Source of the DNA: Enterovibrio sp045679545 | GTDB lineage: Bacteria; Pseudomonadota; Gammaproteobacteria; Enterobacterales; Vibrionaceae | Reading direction: 5' to 3' | Assembly: GCF_045679545.1 (NCBI RefSeq) | Contig: NZ_CP166194.1 | Coordinates: 1,550,001 to 1,614,000, forward strand | DNA length: 64,000 nucleotides | Shown here: in pieces, positions 53,576-62,351 of the stretch | Layout: every line of letters begins with the position of its first letter | Position numbering within the stretch: position 1 is the first letter of the stretch | Notes under the pieces: generated by a model | Database searches by the model: none | Seen by the model: only the letters and a program-made list of their open reading frames with translations | Told to the model about the DNA's origin: nothing | Made by a program: the position numbers and the translations under genes

Positions 53576-55039
53576 TTAGCGGCGTAAAGGTGTTGTTACC
53601 TTTGCGCCGCTTTTTTTTGCCAGTGCAAACGCCATCCCGCGAAAGATAAACAGGTGGGCAGGCATCATGGCGAACCAGTAAAGCAAGCCGCTGAATCCCG
53701 CAGGGTGCCACCATGCACGAATATCCAAAGTTCGATGTGTACCCTGTTCGACAATCGTAAATTCCAACCTGCCAAGCCCTGGTGCTTTCATGCCAAACAA
53801 CAGTGATAAGTGACGATTCTCTTCGCACTTGATGACCTTCCAGCTGTCAATGTAGTCGCCAGTTTTTAGCGTTTCAGCATCAGGGCGTCGTTTTTTGAGG
53901 GCATCACCGCCAATTGCTGCATCCATGTAAGCGCGCAGTGTCCACAAGGCATCCCCAAAGAAATAGCCTTCATCGCCGCCTACATGACAGATTTTTTGCC
54001 ATAAAGCGTGTGCAGATGCATCAGTGTCGACACTAAAGCCAGCTTGTTTTGGGTAATAACCATAGCCTTTGTGCCAGCGAGCAACAGCGTCAGGGTCAAA
54101 TCCCCAAAGATCATTTTTCACCACATCACTCTCTTCAGCCAGTGCGGCTTCGACGGCGCGTTCGAAGCTAATTTGAGGGGACGGAATGATGGAAGATATG
54201 TCCTCGCCAGTTGGCACCAAGTCGTACTCTAAGCCTTGTATTAATGACTGGGCGATGGGTTTGGGAACCGTGGTGACGAGGCTTAACCAGTGAGTGGCGA
54301 TGCGAGGCGTTAAGAAAGGCACTTTGAAGATCGCGACGCGCTTATTAATGATGCGCGCGAATCTGCGCATTTGATCTTCATAGCTGATGGTTTCAGGCCC
54401 TCGCGCATCAAACGTTGGAGAGTCGTCAATTGGGATAGAGACCAGCTTCGTCAGATAACCAATCATGGTCTCAAGCGCGATGGGGCAAGACGCTGAACGA
54501 ATGGAGACAGGGGCGGTAATGATAGGAAGGTGAGACACAATATCTCGCATCACTTCAAATGCCGCAGAGCCAGAGCCAATAATGATCCCTGCACGAAGCT
54601 CAACCACTTGTTTGCCTGAATCTCTAAGAATGTTGCCCGTCGCCTTGCGAGCAGCAAGGTGTGTGGAAGAAACGTTGTCTGGTTGGGTGGCGCCGAGATA
54701 TACCACTCGATCAACGTTACTTTTACTGAGCGCATGTGACATGTGGTGCGCCATGTCTAACTCGTACTGATAGAAATCGGTGCCTGATGCCATGCCGTGA
54801 ACCAAATAAAACACGGTAGATACGCCAGCTAATACAGCTGAAAGATCGCCGCCATCATAAAGGTCCACTCGTTGCAGTTCGACGCTTGGGTGTCCAGACC
54901 AAGGAAGGCTTTTCAAACTTGATAAATCGCGACTTGTTGCAACAACCGTATGTTGTTTAGTCAGCAACGCCGATACCAAATGGCGGCCAATGTACCCCGT
55001 TGCACCAACAACCAGAATTTTTCCAGTGACCGCTTGCAT
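53576..55039 (-). CDS. NAD(P)-dependent SDR-like protein with DUF2867 C-terminus
   Basis: A 487-residue cytoplasmic oxidoreductase-like protein. The N-terminal Rossmann fold has GATGYIGRH (12-20), an atypical short-chain dehydrogenase (NmrA/epimerase-type), with LVHGMASG and YLGATQP downstream. The last 150 residues match DUF2867 (KTGDYIDSWKVI, LGRLEFTIVEQGTHRTLDIRAWWHPAGF). The substrate is unknown; the domain pair is common in Vibrio and relatives. The ATG at 55039 follows GGGGTAG. Its last 11 codons lie inside the terminator of the convergent DUF2913 gene. Confidence 0.87.
   Translation of the reverse strand: MQAVTGKILVVGATGYIGRHLVSALLTKQHTVVATSRDLSSLKSLPWSGHPSVELQRVDLYDGGDLSAVLAGVSTVFYLVHGMASGTDFYQYELDMAHHMSHALSKSNVDRVVYLGATQPDNVSSTHLAARKATGNILRDSGKQVVELRAGIIIGSGSAAFEVMRDIVSHLPIITAPVSIRSASCPIALETMIGYLTKLVSIPIDDSPTFDARGPETISYEDQMRRFARIINKRVAIFKVPFLTPRIATHWLSLVTTVPKPIAQSLIQGLEYDLVPTGEDISSIIPSPQISFERAVEAALAEESDVVKNDLWGFDPDAVARWHKGYGYYPKQAGFSVDTDASAHALWQKICHVGGDEGYFFGDALWTLRAYMDAAIGGDALKKRRPDAETLKTGDYIDSWKVIKCEENRHLSLLFGMKAPGLGRLEFTIVEQGTHRTLDIRAWWHPAGFSGLLYWFAMMPAHLFIFRGMAFALAKKSGAKVTTPLRR
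53579..53618 (+). terminator. Terminator of bcr-DUF2913, overlapping the SDR gene end
   Basis: A 13-bp stem with one G-T pair (GCGGCGTAAAGGT with ACCTTTGCGCCGC), a 6-base loop and T8. It lies inside the coding sequence of the convergent SDR-DUF2867 gene. Confidence 0.9.
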
Positions 55040-55386
55040 GCTACCCCTAGTCTTATTGTGAAAGAGTGGATGTACTTCTTGTTAAGACGAAAAGTGACGA
55101 ATTGCCGTTGTCGCTCCGTATTGTCAGAACAGTGTCAGAGAAATCACCATAACATTCAATTGCCTTGCATACGAGACAGGGCGTAAGTTTCGCACCTGAC
55201 CGTAGGTATTGAGCGGCATTGAAAGAATGTTGAATGAGATGGGTCTGATCGAGTGAGAGTTTGTTTGTCAAAGTGAGCACTTGATTCAAATAACTTTCTT
55301 GACGATTGATATTGGGGTAAATTGCTTGACCAATCGTTTGCGGGTCTCTCCCGTGTGTCGATAAATGGACATTGTTAGGGGTTTAG
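55040..55386. other. Divergent intergenic region before the attEFGH-like operon
   Basis: About 345 bases with promoters for the SDR gene and the ABC operon. A 78-codon minus-strand frame (55053-55289) has no family resemblance and a TTG start without a ribosome site; I do not call it a gene. Confidence 0.45.
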
Positions 55387-56058
55387 ATGTTAGAGCTTTT
55401 TGGACTTTGCAAAGGATATCTTGATGGGGGAGAGTTCCATCCGGTTTTGCAAGGCGCTGAGTTGTCTTTAGCGAACAACGATCAAGTCGCGCTGATGGGT
55501 GAAAGTGGATCAGGGAAAAGTACCTTACTTAACCTGATTGGCGGCCTAGACAACCCTGATTCCGGCCAAGTATGGATTGATGAAACAGCTATTCACTCTT
55601 TATCAGAGAGCGAGCGTACGCGTTATCGTCGCCACTACATTGGCATGGTATTCCAGCAATATAACCTCCTTCCTACTTTGACGGTGGCGGATAACATTCG
55701 CTTTTGTCGTCAACTGAAAGGCTTGCACGAAGACGACAGCCTTTGGCGTCAAATCATTTCAGCACTCGATCTAATGCCTTTGCTGGGACGATACCCAGAA
55801 GAAATCTCCGGTGGACAGCAGCAACGTGCTGCTATCGCCCGCGCCTTGTACATGGAACCCAAAATCTTGCTGGCTGATGAACCGACGGGCAGCTTGGATG
55901 AGCGTAACGCAGATGCGGTGATGCGCCTTCTTACCACACTCACAAAAACACTGGATTGCACCTTACTGGTGGTCACCCACAGTGAAAAAGTGGCAGATTA
56001 TTTAGGGCATCGTGTCACGCTGCAAGGGGGCGTGTTAAATGTACGTACCCGTAGCTAA
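55387..56058 (+). CDS. ABC transporter ATPase, LolD/AttE type
   Basis: A 223-residue ATPase of the LolD/MacB class. Walker A is GESGSGKS (38-45), the signature is ISGGQQQR and Walker B ILLADEPTGSLD. It pairs with the FtsX-type permease encoded next, whose start overlaps its end by 20 bases. The set ATPase, permease, AttH-like protein matches systems annotated AttEFGH. Such exporters act on envelope substrates instead of importing solutes, so an envelope role is inferred. Confidence 0.92.
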   Translation: MLELFGLCKGYLDGGEFHPVLQGAELSLANNDQVALMGESGSGKSTLLNLIGGLDNPDSGQVWIDETAIHSLSESERTRYRRHYIGMVFQQYNLLPTLTVADNIRFCRQLKGLHEDDSLWRQIISALDLMPLLGRYPEEISGGQQQRAAIARALYMEPKILLADEPTGSLDERNADAVMRLLTTLTKTLDCTLLVVTHSEKVADYLGHRVTLQGGVLNVRTRS

Positions 56059-58498
56059 GGCGCTCATAGGGCATTATCGCCGTCATCCGTTTCAGGTTTT
56101 ATTGGTATGGCTCGGTCTCACCTTAGGTGTCGCGCTATTGGTGGGTGTGATGTCAATCAACCAGCATGCTCAGACCAGCTACAAAAAAGGCGCTAACCTT
56201 TTTACCAATCCTTTCCCTTATGTGTTGCATCACCGTGAGCGTGGAAAGCGCATTGATGAACCGCTTTATATCTCTATGCGAAGGGAAGGGTTCAACCAAT
56301 GTGTGCCTGTCGATTTCCATCGTACGTCAACCGAAGACGGACAAGACATCCAGCTCATGGGCGTGGATACCATCGCCATGTTCGCTTTCAATGTGGCCAA
56401 TCCAATGTCGACGTCAAACACGTTGCCACTTAGCGAAGGGTTTGGTACGCAATGGGTCAGTGCAGAACTGGCGAATCATTTTGGTTGGACAGAAGGCCAG
56501 AAGTTGGTCTTGCAAGAAGGCAAAGAGATTGGCCCCCTGAAATTGATGGACGGAGGCCAGATAGGTGCAGGCACGCGGCTTTTTGGCGATATCTCTGTGA
56601 TCCGTCAGCTTTCAGAACATTCGGGATTTTCGCTGATCTATTGCGGCGAAATGGACAAAGCTAAACGTGATGAATTGCGACAATTTTTGCCGCCAACCAT
56701 GACGCTCTCTCGCACAGAAACCGCCGAACTGGGCCCATTGACGCGGGCGTTCCACCTAAACTTATTCGCCATGGGTTTGTTGGCGTTCGTGGTTGGCTTA
56801 TTCATCTTCTATCAAGCGATTTCCTTGTCGATGGCGCAGCGCCAGCCTTTGGTCGGTATCATGCGTGAGCTGGGCGTTGGCAGAAAATCACTCGCTTGGG
56901 CTGTTGCTGGGGAAATGCTGGTTTGGTTAATGCTGGGTTTGATCAGTGGTAATTTTGCCGGCTTGTTGCTTGCCCAGAAGTTGATCCCAACCGTTGCAAC
57001 AACCTTGAGCGATCTTTACGGCGCGAACGTTGACCTCACGTTGAACTGGCAATGGGAATGGGGCTTCTATAGCTTCCTTCTCGGTGTTTGTGGGTTTGTT
57101 TTGGCTTCGGGTTGGCCCTTGTACCGATTACTGACCACGCCGCCTGCACGCCTTTCAAAACGCATGTCCTTGGTGCGTTTTTCCAATGCTGAGTTTCGTT
57201 GGCAGGCTATTGTTGCGGCTGTATTCATTGTTGTGGCTTTGGGTGTCTACAGTGCGCCTCAGAGTCAGGCGCAAGGCTTCACACTTATTGCGTTAATCCT
57301 CATCAGTGGTGGTTTGCTGCTGCCATTCTTGATGTGGAAAACCTTCGTGTTTATTTCTGAAAAAATTAAGGTTGCCCGACTTCGTTGGTTCTTATCTGAT
57401 GCGTCAGCAAGCCTGACGTATCGGGGTATTGCCGCTATGGCATTTATGATGGCCATCGCGACCAATATTGGCATGGAAACCATGGTGGGCAGTTTTCGTA
57501 GTACAACCGAAGGGTGGCTACAGCAACGTTTAGCGGCAGATATTTATATCCGTCCTGACAAAGAAGTGGCGGAGCAGTTGTCCAATTGGCTCGAAGTCCA
57601 AGACGATGTTGAGCAAAGTATTGTTCAATGGCGACATGAAATTGATACCGCCCAAGGTGTGGTGGAAGTCTACTCCATCGGCACCAGTAAAGAAGAGCGT
57701 GAAGCACTGGCGTTAAAGGTGGCGATACCGGATTACTGGGCCCACCTGCATCAAAGTAAAAATATTTTGTTGAGTGAATCCCTAGCAATGAAATTTGATG
57801 TTCATCCTGGCGATAGCATTAACCTGCCCACACCATTTGGTGACGGATGGAAGGTGGCAGGGATTTATTTCGATTACGGCAACCCCTACAGTCAGGTGAT
57901 GATTTCAAACCGATCATCACTCATGCCGTGGATGCAGAGAGAAGGTCGGGTTGGCGTTGCAGCATTACTCAAAGAAGGGGTGGAAGAAGCGCAATTGGTC
58001 GAACACGTGCGAAACCAATTCGGGTTGCAGGAAGCGCAGATAAGTAATCAGCGCGATATTTTGGCGCGCGCCATGCGTATTTTCGATCGGACATTCCTTG
58101 TCACTGACACCTTGTGTACTCTGACGTTGATCATCGCGATATGTGGTCTTTTCTTCTCCACACTCGCTACAGAACTCTCGCGACAGCGTCAATATTCGCT
58201 CTTGCGATATATGGGGATTTCAGGTCGAGAACTGGCGTTCTTAGGTGGCGGTCAATTGATGTTGATTGGCCTGTTCTCGGCGTTGTTTGCTTTGCCTCTC
58301 GGGCTGCTTATTGCGGAAGTCCTTATCAACATTGTTCTCAAGTACTCCTTTGGCTGGACAATGTCAGTGTCCTATTTCCCGTTTAGTTACATGACCACAC
58401 TTGGTGGTGCCTTGCTAACACTCTTGGTCGCAGGGTGTTGGCCAGTTTGGAGACTGATTAAACGGTCTGCCATTCTCTCTTTCAGGGACTCACAGTAA
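56039..58498 (+). CDS. FtsX-family ABC permease, fused AttF-AttG type
   Basis: An 819-residue membrane protein with two FtsX-type permease halves. Segment 1 is at about 20-40, a large periplasmic domain follows, and segments cluster at about 240-360, 390-435, 455-475 and again at 690-810. Repeats of the FtsX signature are LGVGRKSLAWAVAGEMLVWL and MGISGRELAFLGGGQLMLIG. In Agrobacterium the permease functions AttF and AttG are separate; here they are one chain. The ATG at 56039 has GGGGG upstream and overlaps the ATPase gene, which implies coupling. Confidence 0.88.
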   Translation: MYVPVAKALIGHYRRHPFQVLLVWLGLTLGVALLVGVMSINQHAQTSYKKGANLFTNPFPYVLHHRERGKRIDEPLYISMRREGFNQCVPVDFHRTSTEDGQDIQLMGVDTIAMFAFNVANPMSTSNTLPLSEGFGTQWVSAELANHFGWTEGQKLVLQEGKEIGPLKLMDGGQIGAGTRLFGDISVIRQLSEHSGFSLIYCGEMDKAKRDELRQFLPPTMTLSRTETAELGPLTRAFHLNLFAMGLLAFVVGLFIFYQAISLSMAQRQPLVGIMRELGVGRKSLAWAVAGEMLVWLMLGLISGNFAGLLLAQKLIPTVATTLSDLYGANVDLTLNWQWEWGFYSFLLGVCGFVLASGWPLYRLLTTPPARLSKRMSLVRFSNAEFRWQAIVAAVFIVVALGVYSAPQSQAQGFTLIALILISGGLLLPFLMWKTFVFISEKIKVARLRWFLSDASASLTYRGIAAMAFMMAIATNIGMETMVGSFRSTTEGWLQQRLAADIYIRPDKEVAEQLSNWLEVQDDVEQSIVQWRHEIDTAQGVVEVYSIGTSKEEREALALKVAIPDYWAHLHQSKNILLSESLAMKFDVHPGDSINLPTPFGDGWKVAGIYFDYGNPYSQVMISNRSSLMPWMQREGRVGVAALLKEGVEEAQLVEHVRNQFGLQEAQISNQRDILARAMRIFDRTFLVTDTLCTLTLIIAICGLFFSTLATELSRQRQYSLLRYMGISGRELAFLGGGQLMLIGLFSALFALPLGLLIAEVLINIVLKYSFGWTMSVSYFPFSYMTTLGGALLTLLVAGCWPVWRLIKRSAILSFRDSQ

Positions 58499-59616
58499 TG
58501 CGAAACGACGACAAACCCCAACCTTTTATGCTGGCTATCATTGGCTGGAGTTCGGTGGTTTTACTCTGTGCACTCGCATTGTTTGGCTCTGTGCTTTTAA
58601 GGGGGGATGCGCCGAACAGCTTGGCTGTGGATGCTCTGGTGGCGGGCGATAGTGATGGATTTGCGTCAGTTGAGCCTGGACACCCTCTTTCATTCCCAGA
58701 AGATTACGGCCTACATGACGATTTTCGCCAGGAATGGTGGTATGTCACTGCAAATCTTAGTGATGAGCAAGGCAACCAGTACGGTGTTCAATGGACATTG
58801 TTTCGTAGCGCACTCTCTGCTCAACAAGGTGAAAATTGGGATAACAAGCATGTTTTCATGGCGCATGCTGTACTCACCACTGAAACGGAGAAGTTCGCTG
58901 CTGAGCGATTTGCCCGCGGTGGTATCGGTCAGGCTGGGGTGACAAACAAGCCATTTAATGTCTGGCTGGACAACTGGCAGTGGCGAAGCAAAAGCGTCGC
59001 ACCATTTCCCGCTGAACTTACCGCACAAGACGATGATTTCAGCTTCAACCTGAACATGGTTCAGAGCCAAAAAGAAATTCTGCAAGGCGATCAAGGTTAT
59101 AGCCGAAAGCATAATACAAAAGAGGTTGCCTCATACTATTTCAGCGTACCTGCAGTGGCGATTGAGGGCACTGTGACGATAAGTGGCGAGGTCATTAATG
59201 TCAGTGGTAAAGGTTGGGTCGATCGTGAGTGGAGCACGCAAGCGCTGAGCAACGATCAGCGAGGGTGGGATTGGTTTTCACTCCAGCTTGATGATGGCCG
59301 CTCATTGATGGTGGTTCAGGTAAGAAGTGATCTTGGGCCGTATCGTTTTGGTTCGTTGACCGCAGCGGATGGCAGCTCGCGTACATTAGATCATGCTGAC
59401 ATCAACATGGTGCCTACCTCGTTTACAAAAATGCCCACCGGTCGCCATTTACCCACTGAATGGCAAATTCAGGTTGCAGACGAAGAGATGCTTTTAACCA
59501 CATCACCAGTCAATGCCAACAACTGGCTGCCGTTCGCTTTTCCCTACTGGGAAGGGCCTATTAATATTAGTGGCACCTCGACAGGTGTCGGTTTTATGGA
59601 AGCGACAGGTTACTAA
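58498..59616 (+). CDS. AttH-like lipocalin-fold protein
   Basis: A 372-residue protein with an N-terminal membrane anchor (about 12-33) and then the CrtC/AttH-type lipocalin-like fold: FPEDYGLHDDFRQEWWYVTANL (about 62-83), VFMAHAVLT and GKGWVDREWSTQAL...GWDWFSLQLDDGRSLMV. It should sit in the periplasm, tethered to the inner membrane, and handle a hydrophobic substrate for the exporter. Its ATG shares one base with the permease stop (TAATG). Its substrate is unknown. A heptanucleotide array follows at 59691. Confidence 0.87.
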   Translation: MRNDDKPQPFMLAIIGWSSVVLLCALALFGSVLLRGDAPNSLAVDALVAGDSDGFASVEPGHPLSFPEDYGLHDDFRQEWWYVTANLSDEQGNQYGVQWTLFRSALSAQQGENWDNKHVFMAHAVLTTETEKFAAERFARGGIGQAGVTNKPFNVWLDNWQWRSKSVAPFPAELTAQDDDFSFNLNMVQSQKEILQGDQGYSRKHNTKEVASYYFSVPAVAIEGTVTISGEVINVSGKGWVDREWSTQALSNDQRGWDWFSLQLDDGRSLMVVQVRSDLGPYRFGSLTAADGSSRTLDHADINMVPTSFTKMPTGRHLPTEWQIQVADEEMLLTTSPVNANNWLPFAFPYWEGPINISGTSTGVGFMEATGY

Positions 59617-59950
59617 AAACAACTGTACCTTAAGCAGGGCGCAGTGGCGCTTCTCGTTTCACATCTGCTTCCCTCTATCTTTATCTCGCACCTAGCATCT
59701 AGCATCTAGCACCTAGCACCTAGCACCTAGCACCTAGCACCTAGCACCTAGCACCTCTCAGCTATCGCAATTCTTTGCCTCACGGTAACTCGTGTTTATT
59801 TGTTGTTTTAGACGGAGATTAGAATGAATCTGGCTTCGTATAATGGTTCTAAAGACAGACAAAGGCTATGTTTAATATGTAACTTAACAATAGTGCAACA
59901 TGCCTTTCTCGCCCTCAGCAGCGAGAGTGAGCAGTGCAGGGAGTGGCAGA
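59617..59950. other. Intergenic region with the CCTAGCA array
   Basis: About 330 bases between the AttH-like gene and the aldo/keto reductase. It holds the tandem array at 59691-59753 and, further right, the reductase promoter. An alternative in-frame ATG for the reductase at 59900 has no ribosome site. Confidence 0.55.
59691..59753. repeat. CCTAGCA heptanucleotide tandem array
   Basis: Nine 7-base units: one CCTAGCA, two TCTAGCA variants and six CCTAGCA, then a degenerate CCTCTCA. The CTAG core, rare in many bacterial genomes, occurs in every unit. Confidence 0.97.
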
Positions 59951-60826
59951 ATGTTTCCCATTATTTTAGGTACAGCTAAATTTGGTACCTACACCAACAA
60001 AGACGACAGCTTTGCAGTGCTTGATGCTTTTCTAGATATGGGGGGGCGTCGTCTCGACACTGCCAATAACTACGCCTGTTGGCACCCGGATGGCATTGGG
60101 GGTGAAAGCGAAACCGTCATCGGTGAATGGCTGCAAGGCAAAGACCGAAAGCGGGTCGAAGTGATGACCAAAATCGGTGCACAATCGGTTGATGGATTCA
60201 CCTATGACAAACTTGACGGTCTCTCTCCCGACAACATCAGGCGCTCAGTGGATGCCACGCTAACGCGACTGAATACAGACTACATTGACGTGTTGTACGC
60301 CCATGTAGACGATTTAAACACACCGCTACTTGATACCTGGAAAGCGCTGTCATTCTTGGTGGATGAAGGAATCGTCAGACAACTCGGTATTTCAAATTAT
60401 AGAGAAGCGAGAGTGTTAGAGCTGGTTGATGTGATAGCACAACATCAGTTGCGTCCTTTTGACTATGCGCAATATCGATATTCTATTATTTCGCCAAATG
60501 CGGGAGCGGACTTTGGTCCTCAGGTGATTCTTAACGAACACCTTTTTGGTGCATTGAGATGTGTAGAGTCTAAGCCAGAGATCATTGGTTATAGCCCACT
60601 ACTTGATGGATGCTACGAACTATCGGCAGACGAATTGCCAGACAGCTATGACAACTTATTAAACTGCGCCATGCATGACGATATTCAAGCGCAGGCTGAA
60701 GAAAACCGTACCACGCCATCCGCATTAGTATTGAAAATCATCGCTGATTACGGAGTAACCCCCGTCACCGCTGCATCAACACCTGAAAGGCTTAGATCAA
60801 ACCTTCAGCTGTTTCTACCAAAGTAA
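59951..60826 (+). CDS. Aldo/keto reductase
   Basis: A 291-residue NADPH-dependent oxidoreductase of the aldo/keto reductase superfamily. The catalytic tetrad is D36, Y41, K74 and H118 (LDTANNYA, MTKIG, LYAHVDD). The barrel ends with VLKIIADYGVTPVTAASTPERLRSN, the cofactor-binding helix. I chose the ATG at 59951 with GGGAG upstream; a start at 59900 adds 17 poorly conserved residues. The substrate cannot be named. It is not in an obvious operon. Confidence 0.88.
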   Translation: MFPIILGTAKFGTYTNKDDSFAVLDAFLDMGGRRLDTANNYACWHPDGIGGESETVIGEWLQGKDRKRVEVMTKIGAQSVDGFTYDKLDGLSPDNIRRSVDATLTRLNTDYIDVLYAHVDDLNTPLLDTWKALSFLVDEGIVRQLGISNYREARVLELVDVIAQHQLRPFDYAQYRYSIISPNAGADFGPQVILNEHLFGALRCVESKPEIIGYSPLLDGCYELSADELPDSYDNLLNCAMHDDIQAQAEENRTTPSALVLKIIADYGVTPVTAASTPERLRSNLQLFLPK

Positions 60827-60969
60827 AATTCTACTAAAGCAGCATCTTCATGTGGTTCGGGTAGATAATATTGTGAAGGGGATACATGCTTCAGTTAGGC
60901 TGTGCTAATGTATTGAATATGTTGTGATGTCGTCACGGCGGACAATAAAGAAAAGATGGAAATAGCCTA

Positions 60970-61293
60970 ATGATTAAGCCAATTTTAACCTTAGGGTTTG
61001 TTTTATCGATTGCTGCTTGCTCATCGTCACCGGATCCGGTTGATGAACGTATTGAAGCGGCGATAAAGCTTTGCCATAGCGACAGCGCCAAAGCATTCTC
61101 ACAAACAGCTGACGGTCTACGTGTTATGTGCCATAGCGGCAACTCCTACGTTATCCGTGGTGACATTTCTTTGGATGAAATAGTCGAAATGGATAGGGTG
61201 TATTGCTCAAGCATGGGCATTCGCGATTTCGTGTCGAGCCAAGCTGGTGAAGTCAAACTCTCTTGTAACGATGGTTCCAATTACGTTTTATAA
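60970..61293 (+). CDS. Small lipoprotein with an internal repeat
   Basis: A 107-residue lipoprotein. The signal peptide ends in the lipobox IAAC (residue 17), so it is anchored by lipid to a membrane. The mature part contains two copies of a module with two Cys and a beta-hairpin ending (GLRVMCHSGNSYVI at about 50-63 and EVKLSCNDGSNYVL at 94-107). No function is known. It lies 14 bases before a second lipoprotein gene with the same module. Confidence 0.72.
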   Translation: MIKPILTLGFVLSIAACSSSPDPVDERIEAAIKLCHSDSAKAFSQTADGLRVMCHSGNSYVIRGDISLDEIVEMDRVYCSSMGIRDFVSSQAGEVKLSCNDGSNYVL

Positions 61294-61307
61294 AGCGAGA
61301 ATAAAAA

Positions 61308-61544
61308 ATGAAAAAGATATTGATGATGGCGGTCATTGCCGCTTCAGTGGCAGGCTGCTCTTCAATTGAAACGGCGGAATCCATGCCAAACCCTGATCAG
61401 CGTGTCGTTGATAGTCGATTGAACATTTCCACTGACTTAAATGCGACCTACTGTGAAGGCAAAGGCTTCGAGAAGTACATGGAGCGCGAAAAATACTACA
61501 CCTTTACTTGCAAGGACGGTGCGTTCTTTAACATCGCCAAATAA
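61308..61544 (+). CDS. Small lipoprotein related to its upstream neighbour
   Basis: A 78-residue lipoprotein with lipobox VAGC near residue 17. Its single mature module (ATYCEGKGF to YYTFTCKDGAFFNI) resembles the repeat of the upstream lipoprotein: Cys, then a strand, then C-x-DG-x-x-F-x-I. The two probably arose by duplication and are co-transcribed. A terminator follows. Role unknown. Confidence 0.72.
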   Translation: MKKILMMAVIAASVAGCSSIETAESMPNPDQRVVDSRLNISTDLNATYCEGKGFEKYMEREKYYTFTCKDGAFFNIAK

Positions 61545-61570
61545 ATGATCGATAGCTACACAAGCTTTTG

Positions 61571-61599
61571 AAAGCGCTGACGAGAGTTGGCGCTTTTTT
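61571..61599 (+). terminator. Terminator of the lipoprotein pair
   Basis: A 7-bp stem (AAAGCGC with GCGCTTT), 12-base loop and T6. Confidence 0.8.
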
Positions 61600-61746
61600 G
61601 TTTGGTTTAGCTGTTAATTTCAAAGGGGGCGAAAACGGTAACGCCCGAGAGGGGAGATTGTTTGTCTTGAAGGTTTGAACTCAGCGAGTCAAGTGAGTGA
61701 GAATCCAGCATGGTGTATAGATTCTCACAGCAAATGAAGGGGACGA

Positions 61747-62103
61747 TTAGAAAGGCTTGTGTGCGTAGCCTGTCACTTCTGTAACGCCGATTTCTTTACC
61801 CAGAGCCGTCATAGGGTGAACCACCATTAAACCGCGCACAGATTTTTTCAATTTGCCCATGTCAGCTTGTTCAGTTTTAGATAAAACACGATGAAATTTC
61901 AACGCGACAATTTTTTGTGCTTTTGCACTCAATTGCGTTTTTTGCTGTTCTTTTGCTTGTGCGATGCTAAGCGTTAGTTCATTGATTTTAGCTGTCAGCT
62001 TCGCGATGTCTTCGTGGTTTTTCGTCAAGTTAGCAACGTCTAACTGACGGCGACAAAAATCAAGCTGCTTGTTGTCATCTTGTATTGTGGTTTTTAAATT
62101 CAT
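61747..62103 (-). CDS. yibL: YibL family ribosome-associated protein
   Basis: A 118-residue protein with a coiled-coil N-terminal half and the highly conserved C-terminal KTEQADMGKLKKSVRGLMVVHPMTALGKEIG, nearly the same as E. coli YibL (120 residues). YibL associates with ribosomes; its exact role is not settled. The ATG at 62103 is natural. It is minus-strand, downstream of cra. Confidence 0.93.
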   Translation of the reverse strand: MNLKTTIQDDNKQLDFCRRQLDVANLTKNHEDIAKLTAKINELTLSIAQAKEQQKTQLSAKAQKIVALKFHRVLSKTEQADMGKLKKSVRGLMVVHPMTALGKEIGVTEVTGYAHKPF

Positions 62104-62351
62104 GGCCCTGCCTTTTTGAACATGCCTATTTCAGGTGCCTTTATGATAAAGCCTGTTTTAGGATGTCGATCTGTCTTTTATTTAATGCGGGGAGTATACC
62201 AGCAAGTGTTTTGTCTTTTGCGATAAATGTGATCTTAAACGTCAATGATGTCGATTTCTCTAGCAATACAATTTGTTTAGCACGCCAAAAGTTGACGCAA
62301 GAAGCACCATTGGTGCTTCGATCAAGTGCTAGATTCACTATTTTGACGATA

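Noticed and set aside
55053..55289. Possible 78-codon minus-strand gene upstream of the ABC operon
   Set aside because: TTG start, no ribosome site, no family likeness; better treated as intergenic.
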